A stretch of 64,000 nucleotides of DNA, taken from Arthrobacter sp. 131MFCol6.1. Lineage in GTDB: Bacteria; Actinomycetota; Actinomycetes; Actinomycetales; Micrococcaceae. This document shows, piece after piece, positions 8,350 to 16,892 of the stretch (within the stretch, counting starts at the first letter, position 1; every line of letters starts with the position of its first letter). The notes below the pieces were generated by a model that saw only the letters and a list, made by a program, of their open reading frames with translations, was not told the origin of the DNA and ran no database searches. Both the position numbers and the translations under genes were made by a program. The stretch covers positions 560,122 to 624,121 of the forward strand of contig NZ_KB895541.1 in NCBI RefSeq assembly GCF_000374925.1, in the 5' to 3' direction.

Positions 8350-9348
8350 ATGAGCAATACCGAAGTCGCGCCCCAGGAAATCCTCTGCGAAACGGACGGG
8401 CCCTGCGCCGGCGTCGAACTCCTGGTTCCGCGGCAGGTCCCGCTGGGCGGCCCGCGCGCGATGGATGTGCGGCGCACCCTTCCGCAGCGCCAGCGCAGCC
8501 TCATTGGGGCGTGGTGCTTCCTGGACCATTATGGCCCGGACCAGGTCGGCGATTCCGGCGGCATGAAAGTCCCGCGCCACCCGCACACCGGGCTTCAAAC
8601 CGTCAGCTGGCTGTTCACAGGCGAGATCGAACACCAGGACTCGGCCGGCTTTCACGCAGCGGTACGGCCCGGCGAGGTGAACCTGATGACCGCCGGCCGC
8701 GGCATCAGCCACTCGGAATTTTCCACACCGGACACAACCGTCCTGCACGGCGCGCAGCTGTGGGTGGCGCTGCCGGACACGGCACGCCACATGGCGCCCA
8801 CCTTTGAGCACTACCGTCCCGAGCCGGTCAGCGGAAGCGGCTGGACCATGCGCGTCTTCCTCGGCGCGCTCTCCGGGTCCGTCTCGCCCGTCACAACCCA
8901 CACACCCCTGCTGGGTGCCGAAATCCTGCTCGACGCGGGGACGGAACTGACGCTCGAAACAGATGCGTCCTTCGAACACGGCCTGCTGGTGGACTCGGGC
9001 ACCCTGGCCGTGGACGGGCAGCCGGTCGCGAAGGACAACCTCGCGTACCTGCCCGTCGGCCACGGGTCCCTGACCCTGTTCGCGGGCAGCGACGGAGCCC
9101 GCGTTCTCCTGATCGGCGGAGAGCCGCTGGGCGAAAAAATTGTGATGTGGTGGAACTTCGTCGGCCGCAGCCATGAGGAGATCGTCGCGTACAGGGCCCA
9201 GTGGCAGTCCGAGATCGGCGCGGACGCCGGCACTGGGGACGCCGCCGGTGGAGCACCTGACCTGCGGTTCGGCCCGTTTCCGCCCGGCGGGCCCGCCGCT
9301 CTCCCGGCCCCTGCCCTGCCGAATGCCCGTATTCGGCCACGCGGCTGA
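8350..9348 (+). CDS. Pirin family protein
   Basis: 332 residues. The N-terminal cupin half contains the pirin metal-site pattern: PRHPHTGLQTVSWLF (two His), GEIEHQDSAG and MTAGRGISHSE. The C-terminal cupin half has VLLIGGEPLGEKIVMWWNFVGRS, typical of bacterial pirins. Pirins bind a single metal ion; some oxidise quercetin and others regulate partners, so the role here is open. It is cytoplasmic. The tail past residue 300 is Pro/Ala-rich. The ATG has only a weak ribosome site. Confidence 0.88.
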   Translation: MSNTEVAPQEILCETDGPCAGVELLVPRQVPLGGPRAMDVRRTLPQRQRSLIGAWCFLDHYGPDQVGDSGGMKVPRHPHTGLQTVSWLFTGEIEHQDSAGFHAAVRPGEVNLMTAGRGISHSEFSTPDTTVLHGAQLWVALPDTARHMAPTFEHYRPEPVSGSGWTMRVFLGALSGSVSPVTTHTPLLGAEILLDAGTELTLETDASFEHGLLVDSGTLAVDGQPVAKDNLAYLPVGHGSLTLFAGSDGARVLLIGGEPLGEKIVMWWNFVGRSHEEIVAYRAQWQSEIGADAGTGDAAGGAPDLRFGPFPPGGPAALPAPALPNARIRPRG

Positions 9349-9436
9349 CCTGTCCAATCCGGCAAGCCCTTACCGGCAAGCCCTGCTGCCATAAGCCCGA
9401 TCGCCGGGCCAATCCGGCCCGCTCAAGGAGACCATA

Positions 9437-9784
9437 GTGACCACGATTACCATCAGTGACAACCCGCAGCGCAGCCGTTTCGAAGTGCTCGACGCCGGCA
9501 CCGTGATCGGCCAGGCCGCTTATGTGGACGACGTTGGGGCGGGCCAGCGGATTTTCTACCACACGGAGATCAACGAGGAATATGGCGGCCGTGGGCTGGC
9601 CGGGGTGCTGGCTGCACAGGCACTCGATGAGACTATCGCCGCGGGCCTGACGATCGTTCCGGTGTGTCCCTACATCAAGAAGTACCTCGGCAACCACCCC
9701 GGCTACGCGGCTCATGTGGTAACGCCAACCCCGGCGCATCTGCGGTTCCTGAGCGACTCGCTGGCTCAACGCGTCCGGCAGTAG
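9437..9784 (+). CDS. Small GNAT-like N-acetyltransferase (YidJ/YjdJ type)
   Basis: 115 residues from a GTG at 9437 with AAGGAGA 7 bases upstream. The YEVxD-like core is present as FYHTEINEEYGGRGLAGVLAAQALDE, where GGRGLAG is the short acetyl-CoA loop of the small YjdJ-like group. It is followed by VPVCPYIKKYLGNHPGY, a very conserved C-terminal signature of that group. It acts in the cytoplasm on an unknown substrate. Confidence 0.88.
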   Translation: MTTITISDNPQRSRFEVLDAGTVIGQAAYVDDVGAGQRIFYHTEINEEYGGRGLAGVLAAQALDETIAAGLTIVPVCPYIKKYLGNHPGYAAHVVTPTPAHLRFLSDSLAQRVRQ

Positions 9785-9812
9785 CCGCCCCGAGACTTAC
9801 ATGCGCCTCTAC

Positions 9813-10391
9813 TCACGTGTGCGCGATGAACCGCTCCACCCGCCGGTCCGGGATGAGCCAGATCGCGGCGACCACCGTATAGGCAGCGATCCCCAGGAGC
9901 GGGTTCACCAGGCTGAGCCCCATCCCGGCGATGTAGAGCGCGGGCGATCCCTTGCCCTTCCAGTCCTGCCCCATGGCCTGGTCCAGCGCGCCGCCGCGTC
10001 CCTGCTGGCGGATCAGGGTTGTTTTCAGGATGTAGTAGGCGATGGCGGCGAGCAGCAGGTTCAGCCCGTAGACGAGGACGGGGACCTCCGCCAGACCCGT
10101 GTCATTCATCCACCGGGTGGTGAAGGGGATGAGGGAGAGCCAGAACAGCAAATGCAGGTTTGCCCAGAGCACCCCGCCGTTGATCCGTCCGGCCAGATGC
10201 AGCATGTGGTGGTGGTTGTTCCAGTAGATCCCGACGTAGATGAAGCTCAGCAGGTAGCTGAGCAGCGTTGGAAGTTCGTGGAGCAGCGCCGGCCAGGTCG
10301 GTTCGGCGGGGACGTGAAGCTCCAGCACCATGATGGTGATCACGATCGCCAGTACGCCGTCGCTGAAGGCTTCCAGCCGGTTCTTGTTCAT
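9813..10391 (-). CDS. TMEM175-family potassium channel-like membrane protein
   Basis: 192 residues beginning MNKNRLEAFSDGVLAIVITIMVLEL. The FSDG motif in the first transmembrane helix is the defining feature of bacterial TMEM175 channels (DUF1211). About six hydrophobic helices follow, with the YWNNHHHM and NLHLLFWLSLIPF segments also typical. Family members are leaky K+ channels assembled as tetramers. It converges with the GNAT gene, the two stops being 29 bases apart. Confidence 0.88.
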   Translation of the reverse strand: MNKNRLEAFSDGVLAIVITIMVLELHVPAEPTWPALLHELPTLLSYLLSFIYVGIYWNNHHHMLHLAGRINGGVLWANLHLLFWLSLIPFTTRWMNDTGLAEVPVLVYGLNLLLAAIAYYILKTTLIRQQGRGGALDQAMGQDWKGKGSPALYIAGMGLSLVNPLLGIAAYTVVAAIWLIPDRRVERFIAHT

Positions 10392-10503
10392 GGGCCGCCT
10401 TTAGTCAGGGCATCGTGGCAGATGCAGCGAGGAACTGCCGACGCCGTGACGGGCGGTTCGTAGGAAACGGTACCGTCAAGTGTGCCTTTCGGCGAGGACG
10501 GGC

Positions 10504-10833
10504 TCAGCCTTCGGCCTCTGCTTCGAGTTCTGCCTCGGCCATTTCGAGGGCAAAGCCCAGCGCGCTGGCGAGGTTGCCGGCTGCCGCCACGATCCGGGGA
10601 GTCCCGACGATTGGAGCAACTGCGATGAGGATGCCTTGGACGTCCTCCAAGGTGATGCCGACGTCCATTGCGGTACCGGCGTTGAGCAGGTAGGAGCCAG
10701 CCGGGGCATCCACTGCAGCGAGGGCCGCGATCCGGGCCAGCATCAATTCGCGAGGTTCGAGCGTGGAGCGTTCGAGCGACACGGCGGTGATGTCGGCAAG
10801 GGCAGCGAGGACGGGAGCTTCTTCTTCGGCCAT
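10504..10833 (-). CDS. Carboxymuconolactone decarboxylase-family protein
   Basis: 109 residues, all-helical, with the CMD-family core LEPRELMLARIAALAAVDAPAGSYLLNAG and GITLEDVQGILIAVAPIVGTPRIVAAAGN. The C-terminus is Glu/Ala-rich. The CxxC/CxxH redox pair of AhpD-type members is absent, so it is not a peroxidase-type member. The substrate is unknown. A monocistronic gene on the minus strand. Confidence 0.78.
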   Translation of the reverse strand: MAEEEAPVLAALADITAVSLERSTLEPRELMLARIAALAAVDAPAGSYLLNAGTAMDVGITLEDVQGILIAVAPIVGTPRIVAAAGNLASALGFALEMAEAELEAEAEG

Positions 10834-11162
10834 GGTTATGTCTCCATCTGGTTTGCGGTGATGATTGCCGAGTTGGCGAAGAGCGAGGATTACCCCACTC
10901 GTCTTGCAACCTAACCCGGCACGGTGAGGGCAGGCATCACCCGAACGGGATGAACCGGTGGCCAGCCATCAGGCTGCGCCACGAACCGGCATCAGTGTGC
11001 GGCGGCGGGGTCCGGCTAGACTTCACCAACGCGTTGACGATTGTCCGCGCCGGGGCCAGAATCGCATTAGTTCGACCCAAGGCGCGTCCGCGCGCTCAGC
11101 AGGACTGACCCAGGCAACGAGTGCCGATGGCGGTTCCTGACATCAAAGGGAGGTCGCCGATC
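10834..11162. other. 329-base gap: promoter region of the DUF2252 gene
   Basis: No supported gene. The left part is the upstream region of the minus-strand CMD-family gene. On the plus strand TTGACG (11034-11039), a 17-base spacer and CAGAAT (11057-11062) make a plausible sigma-70-like promoter about 100 bases before the DUF2252 start. Confidence 0.45.
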
Positions 11163-12599
11163 ATGGCTGAGACCAAAGTCAAGCATCCGAGCGTCGAGGA
11201 ACGTAAATCGAAGGGCAAGAAATACCGGGATAAGGCGCCGGTCTCCGGCCACACAGGGTGGAAAACCGCGTCCGACCGTCCCGATCCGGTGGCACTGCTC
11301 GAGGAACAGAACCGCACCCGGGAACAGGACCTCGTGCCGGTGCGGCACGGACGGATGCTGGTCTCACCGTTTACGTTCTACCGCGGGGCCGCCAAGATCA
11401 TGGCTGCCGACCTGAAGGACACGCCGCGGGCCGGCCTGCGCGTCCAGCTATGCGGAGACGCCCACCTGTCCAACTTCGGAGTGTTCGCCTCGCCAGAGCG
11501 GACCTTGCTGTTCGACCTGAATGACTTCGACGAGACCCTTCCGGGGCCGTTCGAATATGACGTCAAGCGGATGGCCGCGAGCTTCACGATCGCGGCCCGC
11601 AACAACGGGTACACCAAAGAAGATACCCGCGACGTGACACTCGGGGCGGTTCGGTCCTACCGGGAGGCGATGGCCGAGTTCGCGCAGATGCGCACCTTGG
11701 ACATCTGGTACGCCCGACTGTCGGAGGAGCAGCTGATGGAAACCTTGAACCTGGCCGTGGCAACCCAGAAGGGCAAGGCCCTCAAGAAGGCGGTCGAGGG
11801 CATTGAAAAGACGGCAAAGGCCAACGTCGCCAAGGCCCACACCCGGGACAGCCTGCAGGCGCTCTCCAAGCTCGGCGAGCTCGTGGACGGGAAGTACCGG
11901 ATCGTCAGTCAGCCGCCGATCGTTATCCCGGCCCGGGAGTTGGGAGAATCGTTCGGCATGTCCGCCGCCGAGGTGGAGGAAGCGGTCCGTGACCAGCTCC
12001 GGTCCTACCGGGCCACACTGCCAGATGACCGGCGACGCCTGCTGGAGCGATTCGAAGTCATCGACGTCGCCCGCAAGGTTGTAGGCGTGGGCAGCGTCGG
12101 CACCCGGGCGTTCATCGCCTTGCTCCAGGGGCGCGATCAGCAGGACCCGTTGTTTCTGCAGGTCAAGGAGGCCACGAGGTCCGTGCTCGAGGACCACCTG
12201 CCGAAGAGCAAATTCAAGCAGCCGGGCGAACGCGTCGTGCAGGGGCAGCGGATGATGCAGGCCGCGAGCGACATCTTCCTGGGGTGGACTAAAGGCGTGC
12301 AGGACAACCGGTACCTCTATTGGCGCCAACTGCGTGACATGAAGGGCTCAGCGGTTGTGGAAGGGATGAAGCCGCTCGGCATGAACTTCTATGCCGATGC
12401 CTGCGGCTGGACGCTGGCGCGGGCACACGCCAGGTCCGGCGACCCGATCGCGATCGCGTCCTACCTCGGCAAGAGCGACAAGTTCGACCGCTCCATCACC
12501 GATTTTTCCGAGCGATACGCCGACCAGAACGAAAAGGACTACCAGGCCTTCGCCGATGCGGTTCGCTCGGGACGGCTGGAAGCCGTTGAAGGCCTCTGA
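11163..12599 (+). CDS. DUF2252 family protein
   Basis: 478 residues from ATG 11163, which follows AAGGGAGGT at 9-base spacing; the frame is open a little further upstream without a better start. Characteristic segments are SPFTFYRGAAKIMAADL, QLCGDAHLSNFG and DLNDFDETLPGPFEYDVKR, the last two resembling the catalytic H-x-D and metal-binding D of aminoglycoside-phosphotransferase-like kinases. DUF2252 is uncharacterised; a kinase-like fold is a family-level inference. The oxidoreductase gene starts 6 bases after its stop, so the two form an operon. Confidence 0.85.
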   Translation: MAETKVKHPSVEERKSKGKKYRDKAPVSGHTGWKTASDRPDPVALLEEQNRTREQDLVPVRHGRMLVSPFTFYRGAAKIMAADLKDTPRAGLRVQLCGDAHLSNFGVFASPERTLLFDLNDFDETLPGPFEYDVKRMAASFTIAARNNGYTKEDTRDVTLGAVRSYREAMAEFAQMRTLDIWYARLSEEQLMETLNLAVATQKGKALKKAVEGIEKTAKANVAKAHTRDSLQALSKLGELVDGKYRIVSQPPIVIPARELGESFGMSAAEVEEAVRDQLRSYRATLPDDRRRLLERFEVIDVARKVVGVGSVGTRAFIALLQGRDQQDPLFLQVKEATRSVLEDHLPKSKFKQPGERVVQGQRMMQAASDIFLGWTKGVQDNRYLYWRQLRDMKGSAVVEGMKPLGMNFYADACGWTLARAHARSGDPIAIASYLGKSDKFDRSITDFSERYADQNEKDYQAFADAVRSGRLEAVEGL

Positions 12600-12605
12600 T
12601 CGCGG

Positions 12606-14099
12606 ATGCCCGAAGGACGGCAGGTTTCGCTCTGGATCGCCACAACCGGTACCACCCGCTATCCGTCCCTGGACGCGGATCTTGAGGTCGACGTCGCCGT
12701 CGTCGGGGGAGGGATTGCCGGCCTGACGGCGGCGCTGGCCCTCAAACGTGCCGGCAACACCGTCGCGGTCCTGGAAGCAGCGCGCATCGGCACCGGCGTC
12801 ACCGGGCACACCACCGGCAAGGTCACCTCCCTGCACCGGCTGGCCTACACCGAACTCGCGGACCGGCACGGACCGGACGTCGCCGGCACGTACGGGCAGG
12901 CCAACCAGGCCGCCATCGAGCACATTGCGCGTGTCGTGGCGGAGGAGGACATCGACTGCGACTTCCGCAGGGTGTCCAATTACACCTACGCAGAATCCGC
13001 TGACGCCCTCGCCCGGGTCCGCGACGAGGCGGCCCTGGCCGAACGGCTCGGCCTGCCAGCCGTCTTCACTTCTGACGTGCCGCTGCCGTTCGGTGCCCGG
13101 GGCGCGGTCCGGTTCGACGACCAGGCGCAGCTTCACGCGGTGAAGTACCTCCAAGGCCTCGCCCGCGCAGTGGACGGGAGTGGAAGCCACGTACTGGAGG
13201 ACTCGCGCGTCACCTCGGTCCGCGACGGGGTTCCCGCCGTCGTCGGGACCGGCAGTGGCACCGTCCGGGCGCGCGAGGTGATCGTTGCCACCAACGTCCC
13301 CGTTGGCGACGCCGGCCTGTTTGCCGAACGCTGCTACCTGCACCGCTCCTACCTCGTTGCCAGCCTGGCACCTGACGTGCCCCTGGACGGGACCTTCATC
13401 AGCGTCGACGAGCCGATGCGCTCCATCCTGGCGATCGACATTGAGGGTTCCCGTTTCGTTCTCACCGGCGGCGAGGGGCACCGGGCCGCCGAAATCAGCG
13501 ATGCCGCCGCCCGGTACAGCCGCCTAGCGGCTTTCTCCCGGGAACGCCTCGGCGCCGGGGAGACCAGCTTCAGATGGTCCACGCAGGACACCATGCCCGT
13601 CGACGGGTTGCCGTACGCCGGGACTTTGACTCCGACGGCGGCGCACCTTCATGTGATCACGGGCCTGCGCAAATGGGGCCTGACCAACGGCACCGCCGCC
13701 GCCCTGATCCTGGCCGACACCCTGTCGGGCCGTCACAACCCCTGGGCGGCGGTATTCGACACCAACCGCTCTTCCGCCGGCCAGCCCGGCGGGGCGCGGC
13801 AGCAACCGGACCAAGCGCCGCAACCCCAGCTGCCGGACAAACCGACCGTCGCCGGGCTCCGACCCGGCGAAGGCACCGTCGCGGAGATCGACGGCGAAAT
13901 GACCGCCGTCTACGCTAACGCTGACGGGGACCTGCTCGCAGTCTCGGCCATCTGCACCCATCTGGGCTGCACGGTCGCGTTCAACGCGGACGATGCGACG
14001 TGGGACTGCCCCTGCCACGGCTCGCGGTTTGCCGCCGACGGCGCCGTCATCCAGGGCCCGGCGACGATGAACCTGGCGCCGAGACCCGCGCCGCGTTAG
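12606..14099 (+). CDS. FAD-dependent oxidoreductase with C-terminal Rieske [2Fe-2S] domain
   Basis: 497 residues with two domains. Residues 25-370 are a DAO-type FAD domain, starting with the dinucleotide loop VAVVGGGIAGLTAAL and ending with LRKWGLTNGTAAALILAD. Residues 405-497 are a Rieske domain with both ligand pairs, CTHLGC and CPCHGS. This FAD-plus-Rieske architecture occurs in putative electron-transfer oxidases of actinobacteria and bacilli whose substrate is not known. No signal peptide. The gene sits 6 bases after DUF2252 and overlaps the convergent CDP-alcohol transferase gene by 4 bases. Confidence 0.87.
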   Translation: MPEGRQVSLWIATTGTTRYPSLDADLEVDVAVVGGGIAGLTAALALKRAGNTVAVLEAARIGTGVTGHTTGKVTSLHRLAYTELADRHGPDVAGTYGQANQAAIEHIARVVAEEDIDCDFRRVSNYTYAESADALARVRDEAALAERLGLPAVFTSDVPLPFGARGAVRFDDQAQLHAVKYLQGLARAVDGSGSHVLEDSRVTSVRDGVPAVVGTGSGTVRAREVIVATNVPVGDAGLFAERCYLHRSYLVASLAPDVPLDGTFISVDEPMRSILAIDIEGSRFVLTGGEGHRAAEISDAAARYSRLAAFSRERLGAGETSFRWSTQDTMPVDGLPYAGTLTPTAAHLHVITGLRKWGLTNGTAAALILADTLSGRHNPWAAVFDTNRSSAGQPGGARQQPDQAPQPQLPDKPTVAGLRPGEGTVAEIDGEMTAVYANADGDLLAVSAICTHLGCTVAFNADDATWDCPCHGSRFAADGAVIQGPATMNLAPRPAPR

Positions 14100-15049
14100 G
14101 TCCCCGCCGGCGTACCGGCGCGCGGGGTGGGGGAGCCGGTGGCCGAAGCGCGGCTTGCCCGGAGCCGTTCCAGCCCGACCACGTCCCGCCCGAATGAAAA
14201 CGCCAGCAGCCCCAGCGCCGGGCCGAGCACCATGGCACCGAGCGGCGGAGGCACGCCCGGCAACAGGACGAACAGCAGGGCCGCGGGCTGGGTGGCTCCG
14301 ATGACCCTGCGGACAGTGCTGGACGGTAGCGGGTTCTTCAGGGACGGCCGGAACCAGGCTGCTGCCAGGAACGCGTAGTACATCAGGCCGATTCCCAGGG
14401 GCCACAGGCCGAATATTCCGGCCGCCGCGCAGGACAGCACCAGAACCAGGGCGGCATCCGTATCCGTATCCAGACGTGAACCCTCGGCCGTGGCAGAACC
14501 CGTGAACCGGGCCACCCGGCCATCCACGGCATCGAGCAGGAACGCGGCTGTGCCGAGGACCACCACCAGAGGGCTTGGTCCGGCTTCGGCGCCGACGGTC
14601 AAGCCGACCACCGTTTCGGCGGCACAGCAGGCCACGATGCCTGCCCGGCCGAGGGTAACGCGGTCCGCGGGGGTGGAAAACCGGGGTTTCCGTCGCAGGA
14701 CGGAGCCGGCGGCCCGGGTGATCACCGCGACCCCCGCCAGCAGGGCCAGGAGCCAGGGACCTGGATCCGTGAGGAGCGCCGCGCCGAGCCAGGCCCAGGC
14801 GACAAGATAGGCGCCGACGGCGGCGCCGGCATCCGCCACGGCACGCCGGGCCGCTGCCGATCCCGGCCCGGGCTGCCCTGCCGCAGGGGGCGCGGAGCCT
14901 GCCGGCGGGTCTGCAGGCCGGCTTCTGGGCCGGTTTGCCGCTCCCGCGCCTGTAGACACCGTGTCCTTTGGTTTCGTGCCCTCTTGTTTCGTGCCCTCTT
15001 GTTTCGTGCCCTGTACAAACGACTTCAGCCTGAACCACCCCGCCCACAT
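14096..15049 (-). CDS. CDP-alcohol phosphatidyltransferase family membrane protein
   Basis: 317 residues. The invariant CDP-alcohol motif D-G-x2-A-R-x8-G-x3-D-x3-D is complete: DGRVAR, then G of EGSRLDTDTD, around residue 185. Several hydrophobic helices surround it, as expected for an integral membrane enzyme that swaps CMP of a CDP-lipid for an alcohol. The first 75 residues are a poorly conserved, Pro/Ala-rich cytoplasmic tail containing KQEGTKQEGTK, encoded by a 15-base tandem repeat. The product (phosphatidylinositol phosphate, cardiolipin or other) cannot be assigned. A start further downstream is possible. Confidence 0.82.
   Translation of the reverse strand: MWAGWFRLKSFVQGTKQEGTKQEGTKPKDTVSTGAGAANRPRSRPADPPAGSAPPAAGQPGPGSAAARRAVADAGAAVGAYLVAWAWLGAALLTDPGPWLLALLAGVAVITRAAGSVLRRKPRFSTPADRVTLGRAGIVACCAAETVVGLTVGAEAGPSPLVVVLGTAAFLLDAVDGRVARFTGSATAEGSRLDTDTDAALVLVLSCAAAGIFGLWPLGIGLMYYAFLAAAWFRPSLKNPLPSSTVRRVIGATQPAALLFVLLPGVPPPLGAMVLGPALGLLAFSFGRDVVGLERLRASRASATGSPTPRAGTPAGT
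14971..15012. repeat. 15-bp tandem repeat, 2.8 copies
   Basis: The unit gtttcgtgccctctt is repeated exactly at 14971-14985 and 14986-15000, with 12 more bases to 15012. It lies in frame in the N-terminal tail of the CDP-alcohol transferase and adds EGTKQ units without breaking the frame. Confidence 0.9.
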
Positions 15050-15076
15050 GCCAGCAAGTCCGCGGCCCGGGTCTGG

Positions 15077-15535
15077 TCAGTGCTTGGACCGGGTGCCCTG
15101 CCGGTCCGTCCGCGATCCGGCCCGGACGAAACCGATGGCCGCCAGGACAGCGCCGGCGCCTTCGGCCACGGCGCTGACGGACTTCTCGAAGAACCAGATG
15201 GGCTCGTACATGGCCGGGAAAGGCCCGAACGCGGGAATATTCACATAACGGTACGCCACCACGGCCACGAAGGCGCTCATGGCGACGACGAACGCGACGG
15301 CGAAGGCCGCCCGGCTGCCGCGCAGCAGCACGTACAACCCGGCCAGCACGGCGGCAGCCGATTCCAGCAGGAACAGGTTGCCCTGGCCGATCCCCGCGGA
15401 GTTCCCCGCCTGGTAGCCCGGGGCCAGATGGATGTGGACGGCGGCGTCAATGAACAGGGCAACGGCCGTGAGGATTCGCAGTGTCATGCCGCCGGTATGG
15501 ACCCGCGCGGACCGTCCGGGGCTCTGGGCGCTCAT
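15077..15535 (-). CDS. Four-helix membrane protein, uncharacterised
   Basis: 152 residues with four hydrophobic segments (about residues 17-33, 52-70, 76-93 and 120-140). The N-terminal helix contains FIDAAVHIHLAPGY, a His-rich membrane segment typical of a small actinobacterial family often beside cupredoxins. Its ATG overlaps the stop of the truncated cupredoxin by 4 bases, so the pair is translationally coupled. The function is unknown; a link to copper or redox handling is suggested only by that neighbour. Confidence 0.7.
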   Translation of the reverse strand: MSAQSPGRSARVHTGGMTLRILTAVALFIDAAVHIHLAPGYQAGNSAGIGQGNLFLLESAAAVLAGLYVLLRGSRAAFAVAFVVAMSAFVAVVAYRYVNIPAFGPFPAMYEPIWFFEKSVSAVAEGAGAVLAAIGFVRAGSRTDRQGTRSKH

Positions 15536-15741
15536 TTGACCACCAGCGTCCCGAGCATGCCCGGATGAAAGGTGCAGTGATAGGCGTAGGATCCGGGCGT
15601 CCTCGGCGCGGTGAAGGTCTCAGTGCCGCCGCCCTTGACCTCGGCATCGAACGCTGAGCTTTCGTCAGCCGCGAAGCACCTGCCGGTCCCCAACCAGACC
15701 GGGAGCACCCCCAGCGACGGCAGCTTCGAACGAGCATTCAT
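15532..15741 (-). pseudogene. Cupredoxin, 5'-truncated remnant
   Basis: The frame encodes 69 residues. Its last 45 are a clean cupredoxin C-terminal half: ADESSAFDAEVKGGG, TFTAPRTPGSYAYHC and HPGMLGTLVVK, with the Cys, His and Met copper ligands of the C-x2-H-x2-M loop. The N-terminal half is missing: there is no signal peptide, no first beta strands and no first His ligand (normally just before the ADES segment). The 24 residues before it do not resemble the family. It is either decayed or an unusual short derivative; without the first His it should not form a normal type 1 copper site. The coupled downstream gene is intact. Confidence 0.6.
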
Positions 15742-15910
15742 TGCGCACCACCCCGAGCGGCTAGTGGAAACGAGCGGATGAACGTACTAGCTATATTGTG
15801 CGCCCGACCGGCACAAATGGAACCAGCCGGCGTCGAACACCGGGCGGCGAGAGGCCGGGGAGATAGCGTAGTCACTGGCCTGCATTCCGCAGCCGAGGGA
15901 GGGAAATTGC

Positions 15911-16858
15911 GTGAAGCGTGAGAAGTCCTGGTCCGCATCGCTCACAGTGCTCATTGCCTTTGCAGCGAACGTCCTCGTCGCGGCAGCCAAAACAGTGGCC
16001 GCGCTCATCTCTGGCTCGGCGTCCATGACTGCCGAGGCGGCCCACTCCTGGGCGGACACCGGCAACCAGGTCTTCCTGCTCATCGCCGAACGGAAAGCCG
16101 CGCGGAAACGGGACAAAGCCCACCCCATGGGCTACGGGCGCGAGGCCTACGTGTGGTCGATGATCGCCGCCTTTGGCCTGTTTACGGCCGGGGCGGTGGT
16201 GTCGGTGATGCACGGCATCCAGCAGCTGATCACTCCGGAACCGCCAGGTGACTATGCGATCGCCTACGTGGTGCTGACGGTCGCGTTCGTCCTTGAAGGC
16301 GTGTCCTTCATCCAGGCGTTCCGGCAAAACCGGAAAGCGGCGCGCGAGCTGGACCGGAACACCCTCGAACAGGTCCTCAAGGGCTCCGACCCCACCCTGC
16401 GGGCCGTCTTTGCCGAGGACGGGGCCGCGCTGATCGGCCTGCTCATCGCCTTCGCCGGGATATTCCTGCACCAGCTCACAGGATCCTCAGTGCCGGACGC
16501 CGTGGGGTCGATTCTGGTGGGCATCCTGCTGGCCGCGGTTGCTGTCGTGCTGATCGAACGGAACCGGCGCTTCCTGGTGGGGCAAGCCGTGACCGGCGAT
16601 ATCGAGGCCACCATGGCCCGCCGGCTCCTCGAACACCGTGAGATCGAGCGCATCACTTACCTGCATCTCGAATACGTGGGCCCGCGCAAGCTTTACGTCG
16701 TGGCGGCGGTGGACATCCAGGGGGACCTGCGGGAACACGACGTCGCCGTGGCCTTGCGCCGGGTTGAACGCGAACTTGAGGACCACGAAACCGTGGAGGA
16801 GGCCGTCCTGACACTCGCCACCGCGGACGAGCCCTCGTTGGATTTCCCCGCCGTTTGA
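15911..16858 (+). CDS. Cation diffusion facilitator (CDF) family transporter, ZnT9-like
   Basis: 315 residues from a GTG at 15911 preceded by GAGGGAGGG. The predicted six-helix CDF fold carries the metal site AEAAHSWADTGNQ in helix 2. In helix 5 it has AVFAEDGAALIG, the DGAALIG variant that marks the ZnT9-like branch. A cytoplasmic C-terminal domain (residues 215-310) has the usual alpha-beta layout. These proteins export divalent cations such as Zn, Fe or Mn in exchange for protons; the metal is not certain. It converges with the GGDEF-EAL gene 34 bases away. Confidence 0.87.
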   Translation: MKREKSWSASLTVLIAFAANVLVAAAKTVAALISGSASMTAEAAHSWADTGNQVFLLIAERKAARKRDKAHPMGYGREAYVWSMIAAFGLFTAGAVVSVMHGIQQLITPEPPGDYAIAYVVLTVAFVLEGVSFIQAFRQNRKAARELDRNTLEQVLKGSDPTLRAVFAEDGAALIGLLIAFAGIFLHQLTGSSVPDAVGSILVGILLAAVAVVLIERNRRFLVGQAVTGDIEATMARRLLEHREIERITYLHLEYVGPRKLYVVAAVDIQGDLREHDVAVALRRVERELEDHETVEEAVLTLATADEPSLDFPAV

Positions 16859-16892
16859 GCAGGACGCCTCTTGGTCCGGTCCTTCGGCTGGC

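Noticed and set aside
7819..9357. 512-codon antisense frame across cfa and pirin
   Set aside because: Spans two real genes with clear motifs and has no protein-like features of its own.
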